Shown: piece by piece, positions 16,024 through 23,070 of the stretch | How the letters are laid out: each line of letters opens with the position of its first letter | Numbering within the stretch: the stretch's first letter is position 1 | Origin: Pseudomonadota bacterium | GTDB taxonomy: Bacteria; Pseudomonadota; Gammaproteobacteria; Burkholderiales; Rhodocyclaceae | Direction: 5' to 3' | DNA: 64,000 bases | NCBI GenBank assembly: GCA_018240785.1 | Contig: JAFEFC010000036.1 | Location: forward strand, 186,001 to 250,000 | Program-made: the position numbers and the translations under genes | Notes under the pieces: generated by a model | The model's database searches: none | What the model was told of the DNA's origin: nothing | Seen by the model: the letters and a program-made list of their open reading frames with translations, nothing else

Positions 16024-16055
16024 CCGGCCCGGCTCCCTGGCGGGAGACGGGCCGG
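16024..16055 (-). promoter_or_regulatory. Leader hairpin H12
   Basis: Arms CCGGCCCG (16024-16031) and CGGGCCGG (16048-16055) with an inner CTCCC/GGGAG pairing; the AGGAG of the 92-aa gene follows on the minus strand. Confidence 0.6.
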
Positions 16056-16096
16056 CATGCGGTGAGGAAAAGGTAGGCTGGGGATGTGTCTGGCAG

Positions 16097-16828
16097 TTAT
16101 TCGCCGGCCAACGGCAGGCCCGGCAACACGGGTGCGTCGGCATCGAGAATGAGGATGCGCACATCGGCCTGGCCGGCCAGTGCAAGGATCTGTGCCAGGT
16201 CGTCCGGCATGCCCTTGCTGCAGTGCTCCTGCCGAAGCTGCTCGGCGGAGATCTCCTCGACGTCCTGCAGGTGCTGGCCCGTCCAGGGCGTGGAAATCAG
16301 CTTGACGCCGATCGCCGGGCTGTAGGGAACCCGGAACGCAATGAACAAAAAGGCTTCCGGCGTCGCGAGGTCAGCCAGGTTGGCCAGGTACTGGCCGGTT
16401 TCGTGGCTGATGTGCGCGCTGCTGATTTCCCAGCACCGGCTGTAGTAGCCGGTCTCGAAGCTCAACCGCTGCACGACTTCCCGTGCGGCCTCGGCCGAAT
16501 AAGTGTCGCCAATGTGGACGGGGAGGCCGTCGAAGTCGTCGCCGTGGATCGCGTACACCACGGCACCCACCACGCCGTAGGCGCCTTCACCGGCATCGCG
16601 TTCGGCCAGCACCTCGGCACTCACGGAGTCTGGGCCATTGCTGACTACGGCGAAATCGCTGGTGACGATGCAGGATGCTGAAACCAGCTCCTCATCGGAG
16701 AGGTGTTCTTGGCTCTGGTGGATGTTTCGCCAGACATGCGGGCTTCCGTCCTCGTGGCTGATGGACAGCGTGCGGACGATTTTCAGATTCCAGTAGCCGC
16801 GTAGAAAGGGATTGGGATTCTGGGACAT
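16097..16828 (-). CDS. ABC-like beta-rich ICE protein, DUF5983-like C-terminus (243 aa)
   Basis: The start MSQNPNPFLRGYWNLKIV at 16828 follows GGAGAA. The N-terminal half has VRTLSISHEDGSPH and a Ser/Asp-rich stretch; the C-terminal segment DDLAQILALAGQADVRILILDADAPVLPGLPL resembles the ending of DUF5983 proteins of ICEs, a name recalled from memory. The 84-residue extension upstream to 17191 is rejected because it crosses a leader hairpin and the next gene. No catalytic motif is seen; function unknown. Confidence 0.72.
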   Translation of the reverse strand: MSQNPNPFLRGYWNLKIVRTLSISHEDGSPHVWRNIHQSQEHLSDEELVSASCIVTSDFAVVSNGPDSVSAEVLAERDAGEGAYGVVGAVVYAIHGDDFDGLPVHIGDTYSAEAAREVVQRLSFETGYYSRCWEISSAHISHETGQYLANLADLATPEAFLFIAFRVPYSPAIGVKLISTPWTGQHLQDVEEISAEQLRQEHCSKGMPDDLAQILALAGQADVRILILDADAPVLPGLPLAGE

Positions 16829-16864
16829 GGGATTTCTCCAACAGAATAATGATGGAGCCAATCC

Positions 16865-16894
16865 CCGCCACCGGGAATTGACCCCGGTGGGTGG
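16865..16894 (-). promoter_or_regulatory. Leader hairpin H13
   Basis: Arms CCACCGGG and CCCGGTGG around AATTGA (plus-strand view), flanked by CCGC and GTGG; on the minus strand it begins CCACCC and is followed by GGAG and the ATG at 16828. Confidence 0.65.
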
Positions 16895-16911
16895 AAAGAA
16901 AGGAAACAGCG

Positions 16912-17598
16912 TCAGGTGACGCTGATCGTTGGCGTTTGGGCCAATCGCTCGGCGACGCGTCGGCGCAAATTCATGCGGAATGGCTCGTCGCTGACGCCCG
17001 CCAGCAGATTGATGGTCTCCAGCGCAATCAGGGCCGAGGCCTCTTCGATGTCGGCGGCCACAATGGCCTTGCGCAGTTGGTCGCCGAGCTGGAGGGCCTG
17101 CGAGGAGGAACTGATGACGCGGACCTCGCGGCTCAGGTAGCAGCCGTTGCCGCCGAACTCGAACAGCCGCGGCTTGCTGCAATACCAGCATCCCTCGAAC
17201 TGGATGGCGGTCAGGTGGTGGCCGTCATCGAATCGGGTGGCGATCAGAAACAATGCGTCGAGATCGGCGGTGTCCTCGAACGAATGACGCTCGATCAAGT
17301 TCCCCAGCTCTTCGTCCTCATCGGCACCGAAGTGCACGGCGAGCAGTTCGAGCAGCGGCGGGATCGAAAGCCCTTCGTCGTCCGGCATCGGAATGCCGAG
17401 TTGCGTGGCCAGGTCTTCCAGGCCATCGAGCACGTCCGGCCATTGCGGATTGGTGGTCTCGGCGATCTGGGCGATGTAGGCCTGCCCGTTGCCGGGATGG
17501 CTCTCGTCCAGCGCGAAGGCGCCGAACAGCGCCTGGATGACGGGCGTCACACGGTCGAGCACGAGAACGCCGGTGGCTTCGTAGTAATTGTTGGCCAT
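16912..17598 (-). CDS. Conserved hypothetical ICE-core protein (228 aa)
   Basis: The product begins MANNYYEATGVLVLDRVTPV and has an acidic helical first half (PDVLDGLEDLATQLGI, LLELLAVHFGADEDEEL), a central aromatic motif FEGCWYCSKPRLFEFGGNGCYLS (23 residues, so described here only by its paired Cys at WYC and GC) and a C-terminal helix ending in AQTPTISVT. The paired cysteines could bind metal. The ATG at 17598 follows AAAGGAG. No family name is known to me. Confidence 0.72.
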   Translation of the reverse strand: MANNYYEATGVLVLDRVTPVIQALFGAFALDESHPGNGQAYIAQIAETTNPQWPDVLDGLEDLATQLGIPMPDDEGLSIPPLLELLAVHFGADEDEELGNLIERHSFEDTADLDALFLIATRFDDGHHLTAIQFEGCWYCSKPRLFEFGGNGCYLSREVRVISSSSQALQLGDQLRKAIVAADIEEASALIALETINLLAGVSDEPFRMNLRRRVAERLAQTPTISVT

Positions 17599-17630
17599 GA
17601 AGGCTCCTTTCGATGAATGAACGGAGCCAG

Positions 17631-17658
17631 CCCTTGCGGACGATGGCATCCGCAGGGG
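17631..17658 (-). promoter_or_regulatory. Leader hairpin H14
   Basis: Nested arms CCC/GGG and TGCGGA/TCCGCA around GATGGCA-type loop; the AAAGGAG of the 228-aa gene follows 20 bases later on the minus strand. Confidence 0.6.
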
Positions 17659-17700
17659 AACCGCCTGATGCCGGATGGCACTGGGCGGGGAGAAACGCGA

Positions 17701-17731
17701 GGGACATGGCCTCGGGCGAGGCGCATGTCCC
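17701..17731 (-). terminator. Strong hairpin after the 130-aa gene
   Basis: Arms GGGACATG (17701-17708) and CATGTCCC (17724-17731) enclose GCCTC/GAGGC, giving a nearly continuous 13-bp stem. It follows the stop at 17779 by about 50 bases; the tail GCGTTTCTCC is only partly T-rich. Confidence 0.5.
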
Positions 17732-17778
17732 TCATGGGGTCGCGTGAACGCAGTGATGAAGGTGTGCCGGGGACCGGC

Positions 17779-18171
17779 TCACCAACCGCTGTAGTTCAGC
17801 AGGAGGTCGGCGATCACCTGGCGACGAGGCAGATCGAGGCCGTCGAAGTCCGACAACCCGTTGAAGTGGCAGCGCTTGAGCATGGCACCGCCCTCGCGCG
17901 CGTTGTAGAAGCTGACCATCGCGGACAGGAACATGCGTTCCCCGCTGCTCAGGACGCCGAGGGCGTCGTTGAGGCGCAGCATGTCGGGGCGCAGATCCCA
18001 CTTGCTCTTGGCCTGGTTCAGACCTTCACGGGTGCCATCGCCAAACCATTGCGGGCCGGCGATCTCGACACCACGCTTCCATGCCTCGAAAAAGGCTTGG
18101 GGCGCGGCGCTGAAATGCCGTTCTTCCCGAACGATCTGATCGACGACTTCCTGCGGCAGTAGCTGGTTCAT
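17779..18171 (-). CDS. Small conserved ICE protein (130 aa)
   Basis: The product starts MNQLLPQEVVDQIVREERHF and includes FFEAWKRGVEIAGPQWFGDG, LNDALGVLSSGERMFLSAMV and a short C-terminal block RRQVIADLLLNYSGW. The GERMFLSAMVSFYN helix resembles helical bundle regulators but is too short to classify. It is followed 21 bases upstream by the 73-aa gene and both are probably translated from one message. Function unknown. Confidence 0.72.
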   Translation of the reverse strand: MNQLLPQEVVDQIVREERHFSAAPQAFFEAWKRGVEIAGPQWFGDGTREGLNQAKSKWDLRPDMLRLNDALGVLSSGERMFLSAMVSFYNAREGGAMLKRCHFNGLSDFDGLDLPRRQVIADLLLNYSGW

Positions 18172-18192
18172 GACGTGATTCCTCCAGTTGGA

Positions 18193-18414
18193 TCAGGGAA
18201 CGGCGAGCTGGGACCAGCCGCCTCTTTCGAGGGCACGTTGAGCCGCGGCATGGCTGCGGAAGTACTCACGAGATTCCCGCGAAACGGGACCTTCGGTATC
18301 GCGCGTGCCGATGTAGTGGCCGGCGGCGCTGTGCAGGACTTCGAGCGGCAGGAACTTGCCGCAGTAGGTCAAGGCCAATTGACCGAATCGGCCGAAAGAG
18401 GCTTGCTGGGACAT
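18193..18414 (-). CDS. Small conserved ICE protein (73 aa)
   Basis: From the ATG at 18414, preceded by AAGGAG, the product reads MSQQASFGRFGQLALTYCG, then FLPLEVLHSAAGHYIGTRD and SREYFRSHAAAQRAL. It is basic and compact. The segment GHYIGTRDTEGPVSRES is characteristic of small proteins in this ICE position. No function is known. It has leader hairpin H15 and the three-hairpin element C upstream. Confidence 0.68.
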   Translation of the reverse strand: MSQQASFGRFGQLALTYCGKFLPLEVLHSAAGHYIGTRDTEGPVSRESREYFRSHAAAQRALERGGWSQLAVP

Positions 18415-18445
18415 GGATGGGCTCCTTGGAAAAGCGGGGCCCTGT

Positions 18446-18476
18446 CCCTCACGGGATGGCAGCTCCCGCACGCGGT
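18446..18476 (-). promoter_or_regulatory. Leader hairpin H15
   Basis: Core arms CGGGA and TCCCG around TGGCAGC, in the leader of the 73-aa gene, followed by AAGGAG. A run of seven T residues lies just upstream of it on the minus strand. Confidence 0.5.
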
Positions 18477-18538
18477 TGAAAAAAAGCATCAGCGTCTTGG
18501 CGACGCGCGTCCGCGCAATGGATGCGATGCGGACTGGT

Positions 18539-18624
18539 GGGTTGCGCGGGGAGAACCCCGCGGCAGCCTGAAACCCTGGCTGCTGGCATGTGCTGACGAA
18601 TCAGCGAGCATGCGGGCAGCTTCG
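18539..18624 (-). ncRNA. Three-hairpin RNA element, copy C
   Basis: Minus strand: CGAAGCTGCCCGCATGC, stem 1 GCTGA/TCAGC, ACATGCCA, stem 2 GCAGCC/GGCTGC, stem 3 CGCGGGG/CCCCGCG. It is followed by a further stem-loop closed by GCATC/GATGC and seven T residues, as also seen in weaker form after copy A. Confidence 0.65.
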
Positions 18625-18693
18625 TGGGGGGGGCGCGCCACGTCAGTTGGAAATCGGCATCTGGTCCAGCCCCGATTGATGTACGCAGAGACA

Positions 18694-18721
18694 AAGAAAA
18701 GCCCCGCAGCAAGTGCGGGGC
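18694..18721 (-). terminator. Rho-independent terminator after the 185-aa gene
   Basis: Arms GCCCCGC (18701-18707) and GCGGGGC (18715-18721) followed on the minus strand by TTTTCTTTG. It separates the 185-aa gene from element C. Confidence 0.78.
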
Positions 18722-18747
18722 GGTCATGACGGTGCGGTGAGGCTGGA

Positions 18748-19305
18748 TCAGCGGGGCTTGTCGCCCAGGACATGCTGCTTCCAGATGGCGAATGCCTCGT
18801 CCGCTGGCAGCTCGGCCAGGATGACGATGGGCTGGTCCTGTCGGCTGCGCAGCTTTGCGAAATACGCTGCGCGGTCGGCAATGGCCTTGAGCTTGATGCC
18901 CTTGAGGAACAGCAGCCTGCCGTCCTTGATGAACAGCACCTTGTTGCCGATGTCGCGGTTGAACGCGGTGCGCAGCTTGCGCTCCGCGTGCATGGCATCG
19001 GCCAATTGGTCCACTAGGAAGTCGAGCGTCATGTCGATGAGAAGCGGCTCGTCGTCTTCGCGTTCGACGTCGAGCGATGCCGGCGGCAGGCTCTTGGCGA
19101 ATTCCTCGGCCTGGGCCAGCAGCGCGGCCTGGCCTTGCAACGCGCGCACGAACGTCGAGCCGCCGTGTCCGTCGTTGCGGGCTTCGGCGATGGGCCTGCC
19201 GTCGAACATGACGGTGGCGGTGAAGCACAGCGTTTCCTCGCTCGCGAAATCCGCGACCTTGAGGTTCTTGAGGGTGATGCGGTCTTGTCGGGTGATGGTG
19301 TCCAT
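18748..19305 (-). CDS. Conserved hypothetical ICE-core protein (185 aa)
   Basis: The start MDTITRQDRITLKNLKVADF at 19305 follows AGGAC. The N-terminal half is a beta-rich domain with LCFTATVMFDGRPIAEARNDGHGG, which matches small ICE proteins that open with the phrase SEET(L/I)CF. The second half is basic and helical (DQLADAMHAERKL, FIKDGRLLFLKGIKLKAIAD). It has no membrane segment. The role is unknown. Hairpin H16 and element D precede it. Confidence 0.74.
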   Translation of the reverse strand: MDTITRQDRITLKNLKVADFASEETLCFTATVMFDGRPIAEARNDGHGGSTFVRALQGQAALLAQAEEFAKSLPPASLDVEREDDEPLLIDMTLDFLVDQLADAMHAERKLRTAFNRDIGNKVLFIKDGRLLFLKGIKLKAIADRAAYFAKLRSRQDQPIVILAELPADEAFAIWKQHVLGDKPR

Positions 19306-19341
19306 GGGAAGTCCTGATATCGACCGGGTTGACGACACGCC

Positions 19342-19371
19342 CCTGACGGGACGCGGCATACATCCCGTGGG
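19342..19371 (-). promoter_or_regulatory. Leader hairpin H16
   Basis: Arms ACGGGA (19346-19351) and TCCCGT (19363-19368) inside AACCC and GGGG outer arms; it sits about 35 bases before the ATG at 19305. Confidence 0.6.
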
Positions 19372-19438
19372 TTGGAGGAAGGTGGCATCGATGCCCGGTG
19401 GGCAGCGTTCGCCGGAGAGATGCCGGGGCGAACTGGCG

Positions 19439-19515
19439 GGTGGCGTGGGCGGAACCCACGGCAGTCTGGACACCCTGGCTGCTGGCTGTTGCCGATGCGT
19501 CGGCAATGCAGGAGG
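19439..19515 (-). ncRNA. Three-hairpin RNA element, copy D
   Basis: Minus strand: CCTCCTGCA, stem 1 TTGCCGA/TCGGCAA, CAGCCA, stem 2 GCAGCC with GACTGC, stem 3 CGTGGG/CCCACG around TTCCG. Copies C and D share the sequence CAGCAGCCAGGGT exactly. It lies upstream of the 185-aa gene. Confidence 0.65.
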
Positions 19516-19548
19516 GAGGATCGTGCGACCCGCCGGCCGCGTCTTGCA

Positions 19549-19681
19549 TCAATCCGAAGCGATCGATCCCGTCTTGTGCAGGTACTGCACCAGCCGGCGT
19601 CCCCAGCCACGCGACGCACTGCACGGCCATGGAATTGCCGATCGCCTTGCAGTTCGGTGCATCGGCGGTGCGTAGTGAGGC
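19549..19681 (-). pseudogene. C-terminal remnant of a DNA cytosine-5 methyltransferase
   Basis: The minus strand encodes TADAPNCKAIGNSMAVQCVA followed by WLG and, after one extra base, RRLVQYLHKTG. This is the C-terminal motif X region of 5-methylcytosine methyltransferases (AIGNSMAVxxxxWLGxRL). The rest of the enzyme is absent: upstream lie a Shine-Dalgarno, an out-of-frame ATG at 19707, hairpin H17 and a terminator. It appears to be a deletion and frameshift remnant of a gene that once stood between topB and the 185-aa gene. Confidence 0.55.
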
Positions 19682-19726
19682 GGATTGCAATGTTGGCGGT
19701 CATGTGGGTCTCCCGTTCGTGTGGCG

Positions 19727-19742
19727 CAGGGCCATCGCCCTG
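19727..19742 (-). promoter_or_regulatory. Leader hairpin H17 before the methyltransferase remnant
   Basis: Arms CAGGGC (19727-19732) and GCCCTG (19737-19742) around CATC, followed on the minus strand by GGGAGA and the ATG at 19707. It shows that the lost gene had the same leader type as its neighbours. Confidence 0.45.
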
Positions 19743-19762
19743 GCCGGGGCGTTGAAAGGCAG

Positions 19763-19795
19763 GAGAAAGGCGCCGAAGGCCCCAGGGGCCTTCGG
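19763..19795 (-). terminator. Terminator-like perfect hairpin
   Basis: Arms CCGAAGGCCCC (19773-19783) and GGGGCCTTCGG (19785-19795) form a perfect 11-bp stem; the minus-strand tail reads CGCCTTTCTCC. It lies upstream of the methyltransferase remnant. Confidence 0.5.
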
Positions 19796-20234
19796 CTCGG
19801 GAGGAAAGAAGAACCACCCGTGGGCTGATTGGCAGGCCCGGTCGTCGCTAGAACCGTCTGCTCATCCAGCAATCACACCCGGCCCATGTCGTGGCTGGGG
19901 CCGGCATCGTCTGGCGCACATCCGCGCACAAAGGGAGCCCGTTTTTGCGCCGGCGGGCACCGGCACCGAATACCGCTGACCGCGAAGGGTCTCCGGATGG
20001 CTCGCACAGGCAAGCCATCGGGGGACCCTTCGCAGCGGCGGAAGGAATGCAGACGAGGAGAACGCGCGGGGTGCGGTTCGCGGAGAAGCCACCTTCAGGT
20101 CCCGCGGCCGGGGCCGGCCGGACGGGACGCGCACACGGAGCAAGAAGGCGTTGCGCGCTGGGGCGTCCCGCAGGGCATGCGGGACACGGGCCACGCCGCC
20201 GATGGCGGGCATGGCTCACGGGGAACGGGGGCGG
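19796..20234. other. Gene-free stretch downstream of topB with one long hairpin
   Basis: No ORF here has coding character; the overlapping frames are Arg/Pro-rich shadows. The only clear structure is the long inverted repeat at 19982-20033. The segment probably held the rest of the lost methyltransferase gene or its spacer. Confidence 0.5.
19982..20033. repeat. Long inverted repeat, 21-bp arms
   Basis: The left arm starts GCGAAGGGTCTCCGGATGGC and the right arm is its reverse complement with two mismatches (positions within the CTCCGG/CCCCGA part); the loop is about 10 bases. It lies about 200 bases after the topB stop and could end the topB message or be a separate structured element. Confidence 0.6.
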
Positions 20235-22268
20235 TCAGGCGCCTTTGCGGCCACCGCCACTGGTACGGCGTGGACGCGAGGCACCACGCCTGGACGTGCC
20301 GGTTGCCACCGGCAGCGTGCCTTTGCAGTCGGGGTAGCGACTGCACGACCAGAACGGGCCGCTCTTGCCGGTTCGCTGGCGCGTGGGTGCGCCGCACTGC
20401 GGACAAGCCGGTCCTTGGGGAACCTTGATGGACAGGGACGTGCTGCCGTATTGCGCGATCAACTGCGAAATCCAGGCGGCCTGCTTGCCGATGAACACAT
20501 CCAGGGTGAGTTGTCCGCCCTCGATCATGTCCAGCGCCTGTTCCCAGACGGCGGTGGTGCCGGGGTCGGCAATCGCCGCGGGCACGGCGTCGATCAGCGT
20601 GAACGCCGCATCCGATGCGCGGATGGAGCGCCCCTTCTTCACGATATAGCCGCGGGCGATCAGCCCGCTGATGATGTTGGCCCGCGTCGCCTCGGTGCCG
20701 ATGCCCGTCGTGTCCTTGAGCTTCTGCTTCAGGCGCGGGTCGGTCACGAAACGCGCAACGCCCTTCATCGCCTTGACCAGTTCGCCCTGGGTATAGGGCT
20801 TGGGCGGCATCGTCTTGAGGGCCTTGATGTCGGCCCCGGCGACCTGGCATGCCATCCCGTCACGCAGCGCAGGCAGCACCTGGGTGCGCACGGGGGCGTC
20901 GCCATCCTCATCGGCGCTGCCTTCACGTTCGGACTCGGCCAGCACCAGGCGCCAGCCGCGGGCGACGACCTGCTTGCCCGTAGCCACCAGCTTCTGCTGG
21001 CCGCAGGAGAGATCCGCCACGGTGCGGTCGAACTCGTGGTGCGGGAGGAACTGGGCCAGGTAATGTGCCCGGATCAGCCGGTACAACGCCCGTTCCTTCT
21101 CGCTCATGGCGGAGAGATTCGCGGGTTCGAGCGTCGGGATGATGCCGTGGTGCGCCGTCACCTTGCCGTCGTTCCAGGCGCGCGAGCGCTGGGTGCGGTC
21201 GAGCTGGCCCATGATCTGGGCCAGCGTGGGATCGGTCTTGAGCAGGCTGTCCAGGACCGTGGGCACTTCGGCGAACATGCTTTCGGGCAGGTAGCCCGAA
21301 TCCGAGCGCGGGTACGTCGTGGCCTTGTGCGTCTCGTACAGGGCCTGGGCGATCTCCAAGGTTTCCTGCACGTCCAGCCCAAGCTGCTTGGAACAGACTT
21401 CCTGCAAGGTGCCCAGGTCGAACAGCAGCGGCGGGCCTTCGCGCACGCGCTCGGTCTCGACCGACACCACCTGGGCACTGCCCGCGGCGCGGATCTGCTG
21501 CGCGGCCTGCTGTGCGACGGGCTGCCGCAGGCAGCGGCCGGCGTCGTCGGTGCTGGCATCGGGTGCCACCCACTGCGCGGTGAACGTCTGACCGCCTGCG
21601 GACAGCGACACGTCGATGGCCCAGTACGGCACGGACACGAAGGCCGCGATCTCTCGGTCGCGGTCCACCACGAGTTTGAGCGTCGGGGTCTGTACACGCC
21701 CGACCGACAGCACGCCATCGTAGCCGGCCTGCCGCCCGAGCACGGTGAACAGCCGGCTGAGGTTCATGCCCACGAGCCAGTCGGCGCGCGAGCGCGCCAG
21801 CGCCGAGTAATACATCGGCAGCGTCTCGGCCGAGGGCCGCAGCTTGGCGAGCGCGGTGCGGATGGACGCATCGTTGAGCGCCGACAGCCACAGGCGTTCG
21901 ATGGGACCGCGGTAGCCGCACAGGTCGATGATCTCGCGTGCGATCAGTTCGCCTTCGCGGTCGGCGTCAGTGGCGATGACAAGCTGGGTCGCCTTCGCCA
22001 GAAGCGCTTTGACGACCTTGAATTGCGTGGCGGTCTTCGGCTTGACCTCGACCCGCCACTGCTGGGGAATGATGGGCAGCTGTTCCAGCGACCAGCGCTT
22101 GAGCGCCGCGTCATAGACCTCGGGTGCTGCCGCTTCGACGAGATGGCCGATGCACCAGGTGACCGTGACACCGGAGCCGTTGAGGCAGCCTTCACCGCGC
22201 TGCGTGGCGCCGAGAATCCGGCCGATGTCTTTGCCCTGGGAGGGCTTCTCGCACAGAAACAGCCGCAT
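20235..22268 (-). CDS. topB: DNA topoisomerase III (ICE-encoded)
   Basis: A 677-residue type IA topoisomerase. The N-terminal Toprim domain has LFLCEKPSQGKDI and the acidic ATDADREGELIAREI; the active-site tyrosine is in KATTYPRSDSGYLPE; RVQTPTLKLVVDRD is the conserved domain IV segment. The C-terminus carries a topoisomerase zinc finger (CPQCG ... WSCSRYPDCKGTL) and a basic tail. It relaxes or decatenates single-stranded or hemicatenated DNA, here probably during ICE replication or transfer. It is paired with ssb, as in ICEclc. The ATG at 22268 has a weak Shine-Dalgarno. Confidence 0.95.
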   Translation of the reverse strand: MRLFLCEKPSQGKDIGRILGATQRGEGCLNGSGVTVTWCIGHLVEAAAPEVYDAALKRWSLEQLPIIPQQWRVEVKPKTATQFKVVKALLAKATQLVIATDADREGELIAREIIDLCGYRGPIERLWLSALNDASIRTALAKLRPSAETLPMYYSALARSRADWLVGMNLSRLFTVLGRQAGYDGVLSVGRVQTPTLKLVVDRDREIAAFVSVPYWAIDVSLSAGGQTFTAQWVAPDASTDDAGRCLRQPVAQQAAQQIRAAGSAQVVSVETERVREGPPLLFDLGTLQEVCSKQLGLDVQETLEIAQALYETHKATTYPRSDSGYLPESMFAEVPTVLDSLLKTDPTLAQIMGQLDRTQRSRAWNDGKVTAHHGIIPTLEPANLSAMSEKERALYRLIRAHYLAQFLPHHEFDRTVADLSCGQQKLVATGKQVVARGWRLVLAESEREGSADEDGDAPVRTQVLPALRDGMACQVAGADIKALKTMPPKPYTQGELVKAMKGVARFVTDPRLKQKLKDTTGIGTEATRANIISGLIARGYIVKKGRSIRASDAAFTLIDAVPAAIADPGTTAVWEQALDMIEGGQLTLDVFIGKQAAWISQLIAQYGSTSLSIKVPQGPACPQCGAPTRQRTGKSGPFWSCSRYPDCKGTLPVATGTSRRGASRPRRTSGGGRKGA

Positions 22269-22473
22269 GTCCGTCCATCCGCTTCCCGTTGTTCATGGAG
22301 TTGCTGGGATCGAGGATGCCGAGCGCCTGTTGGGGCAGCAGCAAACAAGCTGCATGCGGCAGCGACCGCTTTCACGCCGATGGAACGGCTTGGGCGGGAT
22401 GGCGTGCGGCCGGCGGTGTGCGAGCCGGGAGCCGCGATGTTCGGGAGCGCGCGGAAGCCGGTGGACGCTGATG

Positions 22474-22496
22474 GAGCTATCCCCTGGGGATAGCTC
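22474..22496. repeat. Perfect palindrome between ssb and topB
   Basis: Arms GAGCTATCCCC and GGGGATAGCTC pair perfectly around one central base. The core CCCCTGGGGA recurs in the duplicated segment near 24741. It is in the topB leader, about 205 bases before the topB start; it may be an RNA hairpin or an operator. Confidence 0.6.
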
Positions 22497-22544
22497 GCGA
22501 GGACATGGGGGGCGGCAACGTACTGCGGCCGCCCCCACGCCGGA

Positions 22545-22997
22545 TCACTTCCTGCGCTTGGGCTCCTTCGACGCTGCCGGTTCCTGGGCGGCCTGGGGCT
22601 TGGGCTGCGCGTCCTGTGCGGTCTCCTGCGATTTGGGGCTCAGAACGACGGACTCGATGCGGAACGGCAGGATGCCGACGCTGCGCGCGTTGATCTGCCA
22701 GGTCTCGCGCGGCTGATCCTCGTTGTCGGTCCAGGGTTCGCGCTCCATGCGGCCGACGACCAGCACGCGCATGCCCTTCTGGTAAAGGTCCTTCCAGTGT
22801 GCGGCGTCGCGGTGCCAGATTTCCACCGGCGCCCAGAAGCCGCCGCGGTCCTCGAAGTCACCGCCCTTGGTGGGAACGGGGTTGTCGAAATACACGTTCA
22901 GCCGCAACAAGCGCCGCGGTTCGTCGTTGCCGTTGGGGAACTCCCGGTACTCGGGGGGCGAGCCGATGTTGCCTTCGCCCGAAAAATGCGTGCTCAT
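22545..22997 (-). CDS. ssb: Single-stranded DNA-binding protein (ICE-encoded)
   Basis: A 150-residue OB-fold protein: MSTHFSGEGNIGSPPEYREF, then RLNVYFDNPVP, APVEIWHRDAAHWKDLYQKG and VLVVGRMEREPWTDN. The C-terminal tail is Gln/Pro/Ala-rich and ends in basic residues (KEPKRRK); the acidic tip used by chromosomal SSBs to recruit repair proteins is missing. It would coat single-stranded ICE DNA in conjugation. It stands between inrR and topB exactly as in ICEclc. An AAGGAGATTG precedes the start. Confidence 0.9.
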   Translation of the reverse strand: MSTHFSGEGNIGSPPEYREFPNGNDEPRRLLRLNVYFDNPVPTKGGDFEDRGGFWAPVEIWHRDAAHWKDLYQKGMRVLVVGRMEREPWTDNEDQPRETWQINARSVGILPFRIESVVLSPKSQETAQDAQPKPQAAQEPAASKEPKRRK

Positions 22998-23070
22998 GGT
23001 GCAATCTCCTTGGTGGTTGAAATACCCGTGCCATGTCGGCGTCGGGCGCGTGCTGGGGTGCCCGACGCGA

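Noticed and set aside
20151-22493. 780-codon plus-strand frame opposite topB
   Set aside because: Antisense shadow; the minus strand has all topoisomerase III motifs.
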